A stretch of 64,000 nt of DNA from Granulicella sp. dw_53 (GTDB lineage: Bacteria > Acidobacteriota > Terriglobia > Terriglobales > Acidobacteriaceae), in assembly GCF_018449545.1 (NCBI RefSeq), contig NZ_JAAVUR010000019.1, forward strand, positions 22,524-86,523, read 5' to 3'. This document shows, piece by piece, positions 46,188-54,318 of the stretch. The position numbers and the translations under genes are program-made. Position 1 is the stretch's first letter. Each line of letters starts with the position of its first letter. The notes beneath the pieces are model-generated. The model had not been told where the DNA came from, ran no database searches, and saw only the letters and a program-made list of their open reading frames with translations.

Positions 46188-47954
46188 TTACCGAGTCTGT
46201 GTGGACAGCATTCCATCTACACGGCTCAATTCATCGAGTTTGCGTTCGAGGAGTCGACAGGCCTTGTCGACCAATGCGGCATCATTGATGTCAACTCCAA
46301 CTGATGTCATTAGGATGTCTGGAGAAGCATTAAACCCGCCTTGCAGGAGGTGTATATATTTCTCAGGGAAATTAGGATCAGAGTGAGCCTGTTCATACAA
46401 CGAACAGGCTACGATAGAGGCATACAGGTAATTCACCAGGTACAAAGGGTCCTCGAACAGAAGCTTTTTGCGCATCCACTCACTAGATACAGCAAGGCGG
46501 TACACATCGTTCGTCTCAAATGGAGACACAGCTTTTCTATAGAGGGAATCGATTGCATTCTGATCTAAGAGAACCTCTTCGTGCGCGCCTATGTAGAGAC
46601 TTCTTTCGAAACTGGTTTCTTCTGCAGATGCAAAGACCTCGAAGGCGATCTTCGTTGTTAGTTGTCGCAATGCAGCTCGGCGTTCTTCAGGTGACGCGGC
46701 TGTTTCCGCGGCGTGATCAAGCACAAGAAGCTCATTCAGAATTGCAATTGCCTCAAAGAGGTAGTGGGGTCCCTCGCGTTCATAAAGTGGGATCCCTTTC
46801 GCATTCATCAACTCTCGATGAACGGCGTGTCCACCCTCATGGGTTAATGCACTGATATCTGCTAATCCCCCCTTGTAATTCCCTAGGAATAGCGCCGTGG
46901 GTGCATCGTAAACTGCGATAGAGGTACCTGTTTCCGCTCTATGCGGGCCACCACTTAGATCCAGTCGTCCGTTGCGCGGGTCGAGTAGAGCGGACATGCG
47001 GGCTAAGTACTCGTTGCCCAGGGGAGCAAGACCTTCCAGTATCATTGTCTTACTAGCAGAAAAAGGTACTACGAAATGCGTCGTGCTGCCATCTGGGTTG
47101 AATGATTCGTGCAGATCAACCAGTGAATCTCGGTAGCGCTTATAAAGCGGTGCGTGAGTCTGCACCGCTGAAAGAACATTCGCAATGTTTCCAGGTCCGA
47201 TGCCTAAGGATTGGTATTGGCGTAGTGCGGCATTTTCAAAACCTTGAGCAATCGCATCGCTATTCTTTATAGCAACAATCGTTCCAAGTAGAGTCGCGAT
47301 TTCTGGCGCTTCTTGCACTAGGGCGGGTGTCCGATCTTGCTGCGTGGATAGAAGTCCATCAGTGCCAGTCTGAGTCACTTCTGCAGTTTTAGGCGCTGCC
47401 GCTAACTGTTTATAACGAGCCGCGAGTTTGCCCAGTATCACACTTACCACTTCCTCGCGGTATCGAGTTGCGTCTGGGGAGAGCCTGTGATCAGGTGAAG
47501 TGCTACGGACGGTGGTTGCAAGCAATTGATATTGCCCCAGTGCACGTAATTCAGTTGAATGAACCATGTTCAGTCGAGTCGCAATAGCAGCTGTAAGTGC
47601 CGACACATCCATTTCTACTGCATCCCGTCCAGATTGGATGCTCTGATTGCTAACGTCTTCCAGTGCTCGAAGTTTTAGGTAACCCGCATGTCGTTGTAGT
47701 GCTATAAGACAATGATCAGCATCCCTTAAGGCGGCTGGAAGTGATGAGATGGTCGAGTGGCGCAACCGCGCAATTGTGATCTCTGTGTGGGCATGGGTCT
47801 CGTCTCTCAGAGACTTCTCTTGCTGCTCGCCCGCAAAGTAGAGCTTGGAGGAGATGTGGGGAAGCTGATCAAGGGCTGGAACTCCCGTCGCTTGCGCCCA
47901 CGAGGTTGTGCAGCCGAGAATCGTTAGCACCATACAGCACACGTGATAGTTCAT
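46188..47954 (-). CDS. secreted M3-family metallopeptidase
   Basis: A 588-residue protein from ATG 47954; ATG 47975 is also in frame, but AGGAG on the minus strand suits 47954 better. The signal peptide is CCMVLTILGCTTSWAQA. The long helical N-terminal part is followed by the zinc motif ALTHEGGHAVHREL (His372, Glu373, His376) and FEAIAILNELLVLDH with the third ligand Glu, as in oligoendopeptidase F-like M3 enzymes. M3 peptidases usually cut short peptides inside the cell, so an exported one is less common. It is divergent from the small precursor-like gene of the peptide cluster, which makes a role in processing or clearing that peptide conceivable. Confidence 0.8.
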   Translation of the reverse strand: MNYHVCCMVLTILGCTTSWAQATGVPALDQLPHISSKLYFAGEQQEKSLRDETHAHTEITIARLRHSTISSLPAALRDADHCLIALQRHAGYLKLRALEDVSNQSIQSGRDAVEMDVSALTAAIATRLNMVHSTELRALGQYQLLATTVRSTSPDHRLSPDATRYREEVVSVILGKLAARYKQLAAAPKTAEVTQTGTDGLLSTQQDRTPALVQEAPEIATLLGTIVAIKNSDAIAQGFENAALRQYQSLGIGPGNIANVLSAVQTHAPLYKRYRDSLVDLHESFNPDGSTTHFVVPFSASKTMILEGLAPLGNEYLARMSALLDPRNGRLDLSGGPHRAETGTSIAVYDAPTALFLGNYKGGLADISALTHEGGHAVHRELMNAKGIPLYEREGPHYLFEAIAILNELLVLDHAAETAASPEERRAALRQLTTKIAFEVFASAEETSFERSLYIGAHEEVLLDQNAIDSLYRKAVSPFETNDVYRLAVSSEWMRKKLLFEDPLYLVNYLYASIVACSLYEQAHSDPNFPEKYIHLLQGGFNASPDILMTSVGVDINDAALVDKACRLLERKLDELSRVDGMLSTQTR

Positions 47955-48123
47955 CCAGTCCTGCGCTCCTCGCATCGTGCTTCGTTAGGGCCGTTATCGC
48001 GTGGGATCGATATCCCAGCTGCTGTGGCCAACGGCAGTATCACCATGAACCAAGCATACTCCGCAAACATTGTGCCAAAAAGGCACGACGTAAGGCGTAT
48101 CGCTTGACTGAAAGGCAGCGTCA

Positions 48124-48137
48124 TTAACCAAGGTTAA
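48124..48137. promoter_or_regulatory. short palindrome upstream of the precursor gene
   Basis: A perfect inverted repeat, TTAACC-AA-GGTTAA, lies about 75 bases before the precursor ATG and inside the divergent promoter region. It could be an operator. It does not match the classic CRP (TGTGA-N6-TCACA) or FNR (TTGAT-N4-ATCAA) sites. Confidence 0.3.
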
Positions 48138-48211
48138 GTTCAGCACCCACAATTGAGGTGTATGGTTGGCTTGTCTCAAGCTAATCACTTTACGAAAGGA
48201 GATGTGCCCCT

Positions 48212-48343
48212 ATGATTGAGGAACTCGACGTGAAGAAGCTGGGCGAGGTATTTGACCATACTCTCGACACCAATCTTGTGTACGAAGAGAGCATCAGTGA
48301 TGGCGATCATGATCATGATCACACCGACGAAGATGCGCTCTAG
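48212..48343 (+). CDS. candidate RiPP precursor peptide
   Basis: A 43-residue frame from ATG 48212 with a strong AAAGGAG ribosome binding site (48195-48201, spacing 10). The N-terminal 29 residues are acidic and helical (MIEELDVKKLGEVF, then DHTLDTNLVYEESIS), as in a leader peptide. The C-terminal 14 residues form a distinctive Asp/His-rich tract, DGDHDHDHTDEDAL. There is no Cys and no GG cleavage motif. It is the first gene of a run encoding an HExxH peptide hydroxylase-like protein, a methyltransferase, an ABC exporter and a YopT-like protease. That context is the main reason to call it a precursor. Which residues are modified is inference; Asp or His is likely. Without the context it would pass as a small acidic metal-binding protein. 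Confidence 0.65.
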   Translation: MIEELDVKKLGEVFDHTLDTNLVYEESISDGDHDHDHTDEDAL

Positions 48344-48373
48344 GAGTTGTCCCTTGTGGGTATAGCAGTATGA

Positions 48374-48403
48374 CTCCGGCTGCCTCTTTGGATGCAGCCG
48401 GAG
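48374..48403 (+). terminator. 10-bp hairpin between precursor and enzyme genes
   Basis: A perfect inverted repeat, CTCCGGCTGC (48374-48383) with GCAGCCGGAG (48394-48403), encloses a 10-base loop. No T-tract follows, so it is more likely a partial terminator or an RNA-stabilising 3' hairpin that keeps the precursor transcript more abundant than the downstream genes. Confidence 0.7.
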
Positions 48404-48425
48404 AATTCAACGCAGAGGTCGATAT

Positions 48426-49700
48426 ATGGCAACAAGCGTAGCTGGCCCGTCTCTGGAAGTATATTCTTCTGTAGCTCCTGTGAACGGGGCGCCCCTTTGC
48501 ACGAAGAGCTGTGATTGGCTTGCAGATCTAGCCGCGCCCGACCTTACCTGGGTGGCAAACAGCTCAGCCCAGTACGGCACCGTGTTGCAGCGTATACCAG
48601 AACTCTTCGCGTGGAAGAGTAGCGGCAGCGACGAAGTCTTCACAACATTGCAATATTTCGCGCGTAGTGTGGCACTCCGGCGTCTACGAAGCTGCTTTGA
48701 TCATATTGCGTATCACGATCAACACCTGGCTCAGGCCATGAAGTCGCTATTTGCCAAGTTGCCCAAGGTTGGTCAGGTGCGGTTTGCAACCGCACCTGAA
48801 ACTTACTCCCATATAACAAGGATGCACAGTGAGCCTGTTGATGTGATTGTTTATCTTTGCAATGCACTTAATGGAGAGGCAGCATTCCGCGGGCTCGGAG
48901 AGGTGAAAGAAGGCTATTCTACTGCTCTTGGCGATATGTACGTCATCGCAAACCCTGAGGCTAGCCAAAGTACCTTCGACAAGCTCGAGATCATTAGAGC
49001 GAGATACCTGTCTGGCGGTATCACCGTAGACTTTGGCAGCCCAAATACGGTCGGGGTGCAAGAATCCAAGATTAAGAGGGAGTACGGGACATACTCTCCA
49101 GACGAAGAAGCTATCGTTTTTGATAGGCTTGAGGCGACTCTTCAGGCTATTGAAGCAGTAAGCAGCGTAGCAGCTCAACTAATCAGAAGCTTCGTGAAAG
49201 TCATTATTCCGCTCAAAACCGCTGCAGGAAGAAGTTCGACGTCCCAGCCTAGGATACCAGGGCGAGTGCTGATAGGGGGGACTGAGCGAGGCTCATTGGC
49301 ACCACATGCATCCTCGCTCGTTCATGAGGCGATGCACCAACTACTGTACACGCTTGAGTTTGGTGGCACATTTATTACTCCGCATCTTGATGCTGGCGAG
49401 GCCCGGGCGACGTCGTTATGGACAGGTCGCGATCTACCCTTACACTCTTTCATCCACGCCTGTTTCATCTGGTATGGACTGTCTCAGTTCTGGGGTCGTC
49501 CGAAAGCGGCAGAGGTTTTCGGATCAGCTTTCACCGAGCGTGAATTTGCTCGATGTACAGCAGGGTATCGCAATAAGAATCCTGTGGAGATGTTGCTTCC
49601 GAACCTCGGTATGGTTCGATACGACGTATTCAAGGTAGCTAACACGTTACGTGACAATCTAGCGAGTGTACTTACTCATGGGTATCATGTTCAGGCATGA
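48426..49700 (+). CDS. alphaKG-HExxH-type peptide beta-hydroxylase-like protein
   Basis: A 424-residue protein with GAGG (48415-48418) 7 bases before ATG 48426. The N-terminal 270 residues are mostly helical, with no signal peptide. A metal-binding motif SSLVHEAMHQLLYTLEF (His300, Glu301, His304) is followed by LWTGRDLPLHSFIHACFIWY (His340, His344). This order, HExxH and then a W-x-x-R-x-x-P-L-H-x-x-x-H block, is that of the alphaKG-HExxH peptide beta-hydroxylases. Despite the protease-like motif, that family uses alpha-ketoglutarate and iron to hydroxylate side chains of RiPP precursors. Placed directly after the Asp/His-rich precursor, its likely substrate is that peptide. The family is inferred from motif layout, and a minor metallopeptidase family cannot be excluded. 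Confidence 0.65.
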   Translation: MATSVAGPSLEVYSSVAPVNGAPLCTKSCDWLADLAAPDLTWVANSSAQYGTVLQRIPELFAWKSSGSDEVFTTLQYFARSVALRRLRSCFDHIAYHDQHLAQAMKSLFAKLPKVGQVRFATAPETYSHITRMHSEPVDVIVYLCNALNGEAAFRGLGEVKEGYSTALGDMYVIANPEASQSTFDKLEIIRARYLSGGITVDFGSPNTVGVQESKIKREYGTYSPDEEAIVFDRLEATLQAIEAVSSVAAQLIRSFVKVIIPLKTAAGRSSTSQPRIPGRVLIGGTERGSLAPHASSLVHEAMHQLLYTLEFGGTFITPHLDAGEARATSLWTGRDLPLHSFIHACFIWYGLSQFWGRPKAAEVFGSAFTEREFARCTAGYRNKNPVEMLLPNLGMVRYDVFKVANTLRDNLASVLTHGYHVQA

Positions 49701-49822
49701 TGGGTGCGTTTTAGCTGACGTGGCAACCCAATTGCTTCGATGTCCTGATCCTGTGGCGTTGACATAAGTCGGCAGCAGAGGACTCATTAGCGCTCTTCAG
49801 CAGTCTGCGAGGAATGTTCAAT

Positions 49823-50632
49823 ATGGGAATAGCAGTAGCTCCACTATGCGCTACAACTGATCCACGTGCCATTATGCTTCGCTTCAACGACATTGCCGGG
49901 CTAAACTTTGGGACGGAGGACTTTTCCCAATTGCTGTACGCGCTAGTACGCATGCACAAACCTGAATGTGTTGTGGAACTCGGCACCGGGCTTGGCGTGT
50001 CAGCTTTGTGGATGGCATTGGCTGCAAAAGAGAATGGGGTAGGCCACGTCTGGACGGTGGACGATTTCGGGCTGTTTGACGATCGTAGTAAAGTCGTGGC
50101 ACGAGTGCTTCATGGTCTCTCGGAGGCCGGCATTGCGACCTTTGAAAAGGCCACCGCTGAGACGTTCTATACGACTCTGTCTGACGTTCTTGGCCTGAGT
50201 AGTTATGTAACGTTCGTCAAAGCGCGTATCGAACTCACACAGGCGAGGCACTTTGATCAATATTCCTTTGCGGGCACACCTATCGATGTATTGTTCTCCG
50301 ATTTCAGACATGGAGGTGCGGAAATACTTGCTCTACTTGGCCACTTCCTTCCCAGAATGGCACCTGCATCTTCCATTTTCATCCATTCGGCTTCGACGGC
50401 CTGGACATCGTATCTTTTACTTGAGCAGCTGGTGTCACAGCTGAATAGTGGACGTATACCCCAGGCGCTTCAAGAATTTTGCTCAACGGACCTAGCCAGC
50501 GTGCTCAAAAATCGTAGGATTGTCCTAGTACACCTGACGGAACGAAAGGACCGCAGCCAGAACAGTGCAGCTTGGCTAAAGATTGAACCGATTGATGTCT
50601 TTCCTTATCCACGATCCCAAATGCGCCGTTAG
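49823..50632 (+). CDS. class I SAM-dependent methyltransferase
   Basis: A 269-residue protein. I chose ATG 49823 because GAGGA (49809-49813) is then 9 bases away; the ATG at 49814 would leave no spacing. Motif I reads CVVELGTGLGVSALWMALAA, followed by VWTVDDFGLF at the end of the second strand and IDVLFSDFRHGGAEILALLG as the fourth strand, the pattern of O-methyltransferase-type enzymes (Methyltransf_24-like). In this cluster it might esterify Asp/Glu or the C-terminus of the peptide, or methylate a hydroxyl or His introduced or exposed by the hydroxylase. The target is inference. It is 122 bases after the hydroxylase gene. Confidence 0.75.
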   Translation: MGIAVAPLCATTDPRAIMLRFNDIAGLNFGTEDFSQLLYALVRMHKPECVVELGTGLGVSALWMALAAKENGVGHVWTVDDFGLFDDRSKVVARVLHGLSEAGIATFEKATAETFYTTLSDVLGLSSYVTFVKARIELTQARHFDQYSFAGTPIDVLFSDFRHGGAEILALLGHFLPRMAPASSIFIHSASTAWTSYLLLEQLVSQLNSGRIPQALQEFCSTDLASVLKNRRIVLVHLTERKDRSQNSAAWLKIEPIDVFPYPRSQMRR

Positions 50633-50688
50633 CTAATCGGGCGTGTATACTTCTCGGCAAACATTGCTGGTAACACCCTCGGAGATCT

Positions 50689-51582
50689 ATGGTGAACCCA
50701 ACAAAGCGTCATAATGCCCCAATCGTATTTTCAAAGACATCTCGAGCTCTCATTAGATGTGTCGTGATGGGGTCTTTAGCCGGTATCTCCTGCTATGCGG
50801 TCAACTTAAATGCGCAACTCTTATTTTCAACTGGGGTCAGCGTCATACCATCATTTGATGCCGCGACCGTTAAGGTCACGCCTCCAGAATCACAACATGA
50901 AAGTCTCCACGCCTCAGCGAGTCGAACTACCATCACTCGATGCAGTTTGCGGCATCTGATCGCTTTTGCGTATAGGGCAAAGAGCGACTCACAGGTCATC
51001 GGCGGACCTAGTTGGGTGAGCACTAAGCGGTTCGACATCGCCGCTGTCACCAGTAGCGATGAAGTCGCACATCTTAATAGTCTGTCTCCGGAAAACCGTA
51101 TCAATACGATCAGGCTGATGATGCAATCACTCCTTGAAGAGCGTTTCCAGCTCCGGGTAGTACGGAGCAGGCGCCAGCTTGCTATATTGGCACTTGTCCA
51201 TTCAACAGACCGCCCCGGTCTGTCACCTGCTCCAGCCACGGACAACTCGGGCGCCGCGATCCGCCCGCATGTGGTAGTCCACAACACACATATGGCAGCG
51301 ACCGCGCTCACGATGGAGGGTCTTGCAGAAGAACTGTCCGAAGAGCCCGAGACAGAAGGCACAGTAATAATCGATAGGACTGGATTACCGGGATTGTTCA
51401 ATTTTACTTTGGATTGGTCCCCTGAAGCTACTTCGTCTAAAGATACTGCCAAAGATGGTGGAGCCAACGCCCCCGGACTTTTTACCGCGTTATCGGAGCA
51501 GTTAGGCCTCCGGCTGAAACGCGAAAAGGACGATGTAGATGTAATAGAAATCACATCAGCACAATCACCAACCCCGAATTAG
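50689..51582 (+). CDS. TIGR03435-family acidobacterial protein
   Basis: A 297-residue exported protein with GGAG upstream of ATG 50689 and a hydrophobic N-terminus (CVVMGSLAGISCYAVNLNA). It has the family blocks FDAATVKVTPP, SLRHLIAFAYRAKSDSQVIG and LLEERFQLRVVRSRRQLA, and a C-terminal segment ending LGLRLKREKDDVDVIEI. TIGR03435 proteins are numerous in Acidobacteriota/Solibacteres and have no established function. Its place inside the peptide gene run, 56 bases after the methyltransferase and 53 before the regulator, suggests co-transcription. It may be a periplasmic or membrane accessory of the system. Confidence 0.8.
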   Translation: MVNPTKRHNAPIVFSKTSRALIRCVVMGSLAGISCYAVNLNAQLLFSTGVSVIPSFDAATVKVTPPESQHESLHASASRTTITRCSLRHLIAFAYRAKSDSQVIGGPSWVSTKRFDIAAVTSSDEVAHLNSLSPENRINTIRLMMQSLLEERFQLRVVRSRRQLAILALVHSTDRPGLSPAPATDNSGAAIRPHVVVHNTHMAATALTMEGLAEELSEEPETEGTVIIDRTGLPGLFNFTLDWSPEATSSKDTAKDGGANAPGLFTALSEQLGLRLKREKDDVDVIEITSAQSPTPN

Positions 51583-51635
51583 CGTGTTTAGCTGGACTTC
51601 TCTAGCATTCGGAGTTACGACATAGGAGCGGCAAG

Positions 51636-52340
51636 GTGGACGAAGGATCGCACGTTCCAAGCAGAGCTCTCTCGCCGCGTCATGAAAAACCGCGTAGTTC
51701 TGCGCTAACAGATTTCCATGTGGCCGGATGCCCTGTACCAATCAGATGGCCCTTTATGGAGCAATCGGTATCTCCTGCAAAGAAGCTCTTAGCTCAGGGT
51801 TCTTTGGTCAGTCGGGTATTACTCGTAACAGAAGGGTCGGTAAAGTATTCGTTTATCGAGAGATCCGGCAGAGAGTTCATAGCACAAATCAGATCCGCAG
51901 GGTGCATCGTCGGCTTAGAATCCGCACTTACAGGTACACCAGCGCCCTTCAGTGTTACAACGCTTACCGAATGTAAGTTGCATCCAACCAACACCGACCT
52001 CCTCAGAGACCTTATGATTAACAATCCACTTGTGGCCTATTCCGTGGCGCAAGCGATAGCTTTCGAGGCTCTATCTCACAAGACACACCTCATTGACATC
52101 GTTGCGGGTAGTACTAGGGAACGGTTAATAGCCTTGTTATCGCAGCAACAAGCGGGTCCCACAGGCACCGGCGTCGCTACTAGATCTGCATGGCAACCGC
52201 TCAAGAAATACGAAATAGCAAAACTCCTCGGTGTTACTCCTGAATACCTCAGCCGTCTTCTTCGGGCGCTTAAACATGAAGGGATTATAGAGTCTCAGCA
52301 GAGGCGACTAGCCTTGCGTCACGCATCTGCAAGAGGATAG
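51636..52340 (+). CDS. Crp/Fnr-family transcriptional regulator
   Basis: A 234-residue protein starting at GTG 51636, with AGGAG (51624-51628) 7 bases upstream. The N-terminal cyclic-nucleotide-binding-type barrel shows VSRVLLVTEGSVKYSFI and SAGCIVGLESALTGTPA. The C-terminal winged helix-turn-helix reads LKKYEIAKLLGVTPEYLSRL. It lacks the N-terminal Cys cluster of oxygen-sensing FNR and lacks the RxS phosphate-binding signature of cAMP-binding CRP, so its signal is unknown. It sits between the TIGR03435 and ABC genes and is probably the dedicated regulator of the peptide cluster. Confidence 0.8.
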   Translation: MDEGSHVPSRALSPRHEKPRSSALTDFHVAGCPVPIRWPFMEQSVSPAKKLLAQGSLVSRVLLVTEGSVKYSFIERSGREFIAQIRSAGCIVGLESALTGTPAPFSVTTLTECKLHPTNTDLLRDLMINNPLVAYSVAQAIAFEALSHKTHLIDIVAGSTRERLIALLSQQQAGPTGTGVATRSAWQPLKKYEIAKLLGVTPEYLSRLLRALKHEGIIESQQRRLALRHASARG

Positions 52341-52367
52341 ATGGAGGCATGGTGAAGAAGGAGATCC

Positions 52368-54290
52368 ATGAGTGAACCTGCGGAACGTCCTAAGTCGGAC
52401 TGGAAAGACCATCTGGCATCTGTCCGCAGCATCGCTGCCTTGATGGTAATTTTGTGGGAAGTAAGTCCATCTCTCCTCTTAGGAACGATCGCGGTCCGTA
52501 TAGGTAGAGCAATCCTACCGCTTGCTCTTCTATGGATCCCAAAACAGATACTGGATGGAATAGTAGCCGCCGTCCATAATGGAGGCGACCTTAAGCGTGT
52601 ATGGCACCTTCTGATGGTTGAGTGTGTCCTCGCATTATTATCCGATCTCGCTATACAAGCGAACAGCGTTCTAGATAGTCTCCTTGGAGAACGTCTCACG
52701 TCATATACGGCTATACGACTCATCGCACAGGTCACTCGTCTCGATCTTCACACATTTGAGGACTCAACATTCTATGACAGACTAGAGCGAGTCAGAGGTC
52801 AGGCAACAGGTCGCGTCTTTCTTTTAACCTCGATACTAAATGCTGCTCAAGAGGGAGTAACTTTAGTCGTACTAACGGCCGGGCTTACCGTATTCTCATC
52901 GTGGCTGGTCCTGCTCTTGATCGCGTCTACAATCCCGACGTTTCTCGGCGAAGTGCGGTTTTCAAAGCTATCGTATTCAGCCTTTTTTAGAAGGACTCCA
53001 CAACGGCGTGAGCTTGAGTATCTGCGGTTGCTAGGAACCTGGGTGGACAGCGCGAAGGAAGTTAGGATCTTTGGGCTGGGAACGCACATTGGGAGACGCT
53101 ACGCCACTCTTTCCGAAGAGATCTATGAAGAACTTTATCGGTTGGCGTTCAACCGCGCAGCCGGTGGATGGCTACTAGGCCTTTTGTCTGTTCTGGGCTA
53201 CTACGGCGGTTACATAGTAGTTATGAAGGCGGCGCTTGGTGGTATGATCACCATCGGTACATTCGCTTTTCTAACGGGATCGTTGCTGCGCGCCCGCGCA
53301 AGCACAGAGCGAGTATTTACATATCTCAATGGAGTGTCAGAACAAGCACTTCTAATGACCGACCTGTTCGATGTCTTAAAGATGGAACCGTCGATACGAT
53401 CCATGGCCTCCGCGCGTCCGTTTCCTAGTCATATTTGCGAGGGGTTTGAGTTCCAGGATGTCACTTTCATTTATCCGGAAAGCAGCGAACCGGTGATTCA
53501 AGGTATAAATCTACGGATTCGTCCAAATGAAAAAGTTGCACTTATTGGCGAGAACGGTGCTGGCAAGAGCACTATCGTGAAGCTTATAACACGTCTGTAT
53601 GAACCAACTAATGGTCGGATTCTGCTGGAAGGGCGCGATTTGCGCGAATACGATCTAGATCAATTGAGAGCCCGCGTCGGTGTCATATTTCAAGATTTTA
53701 TGAGGTACGACCTATCGGTCCGCGAAAACGTCGGTTTTGGACACCTCGGTGCAATGGGAGATGATGAACGGTTGGAGGAGGCCGTGGATAAGGCCGAAGC
53801 TACCAAGTTAGTGCAGCGATTTGGCGCGACGTATGAACAGGTGCTAGGTAGGCGCTTCAAGGCGGGGGTAGACCTATCGGGAGGCGAATGGCAGAAGGTT
53901 GCGCTTGCTCGCGCGTTTGTGAACGACGCACAGTTATTGATCCTTGACGAACCCACAGCAAGCCTTGATGCAGAGGCGGAAGATCGATTCTTTAGACGCC
54001 TCCATAGTGGGAACGATGGCCCGATGGTGATTCTCATTTCGCATCGCCTATCGACGGTACGCACTGCGAATAAGATTATTGTGTTGGCAAAAGGGAGGAT
54101 TCTCGAGGAAGGATCACATGAAACGCTATTAAAGTGCGATGGCCAGTATGCAAAGTTATTTCGACTGCAGGCAGCGGCTTTCCAAGAGGGCATTGGTGAA
54201 GATGTAGGAGACAGCTCTGTGCCAGAAGCCGATGCCTCCGGAGCCGATCTGGCCCCGGGTTATGGCCATGTGGTCACTCTTCTTCGGTAG
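52368..54290 (+). CDS. ABC exporter (fused membrane and ATPase domains)
   Basis: A 640-residue half-transporter with AAGGAG just before the ATG. The N-terminal 340 residues hold about six membrane helices (ILPLALLWIPKQ, VTLVVLTAGLTVF, LLGLLSVLGYYGGYIVVM). The ATPase domain has Walker A GENGAGKSTIVKL, Q-loop FQDFMRYDLSVREN, signature LSGGEWQKVALARA, Walker B LLILDEPTASLDAEAED and switch ISHRLS. There is no N-terminal C39 peptidase domain, so leader removal must be done by another protein. It resembles exporters found in lasso and other RiPP clusters. It probably exports the modified peptide and may also confer self-protection. It is 27 bases after the regulator. Confidence 0.85.
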   Translation: MSEPAERPKSDWKDHLASVRSIAALMVILWEVSPSLLLGTIAVRIGRAILPLALLWIPKQILDGIVAAVHNGGDLKRVWHLLMVECVLALLSDLAIQANSVLDSLLGERLTSYTAIRLIAQVTRLDLHTFEDSTFYDRLERVRGQATGRVFLLTSILNAAQEGVTLVVLTAGLTVFSSWLVLLLIASTIPTFLGEVRFSKLSYSAFFRRTPQRRELEYLRLLGTWVDSAKEVRIFGLGTHIGRRYATLSEEIYEELYRLAFNRAAGGWLLGLLSVLGYYGGYIVVMKAALGGMITIGTFAFLTGSLLRARASTERVFTYLNGVSEQALLMTDLFDVLKMEPSIRSMASARPFPSHICEGFEFQDVTFIYPESSEPVIQGINLRIRPNEKVALIGENGAGKSTIVKLITRLYEPTNGRILLEGRDLREYDLDQLRARVGVIFQDFMRYDLSVRENVGFGHLGAMGDDERLEEAVDKAEATKLVQRFGATYEQVLGRRFKAGVDLSGGEWQKVALARAFVNDAQLLILDEPTASLDAEAEDRFFRRLHSGNDGPMVILISHRLSTVRTANKIIVLAKGRILEEGSHETLLKCDGQYAKLFRLQAAAFQEGIGEDVGDSSVPEADASGADLAPGYGHVVTLLR

Positions 54291-54318
54291 GGAGCGAAGT
54301 AAAAAGGGAATTTATAGT

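Noticed and set aside
48426..49700. Reading the HExxH protein as a plain zinc metalloprotease
   Set aside because: The downstream W-R-P-L-H and H block and the RiPP-like context fit the alphaKG-HExxH hydroxylases better, although the protease alternative is not formally excluded.
49759..49787. TTGACA upstream of the methyltransferase as an internal promoter
   Set aside because: No acceptable -10 element at the right distance.
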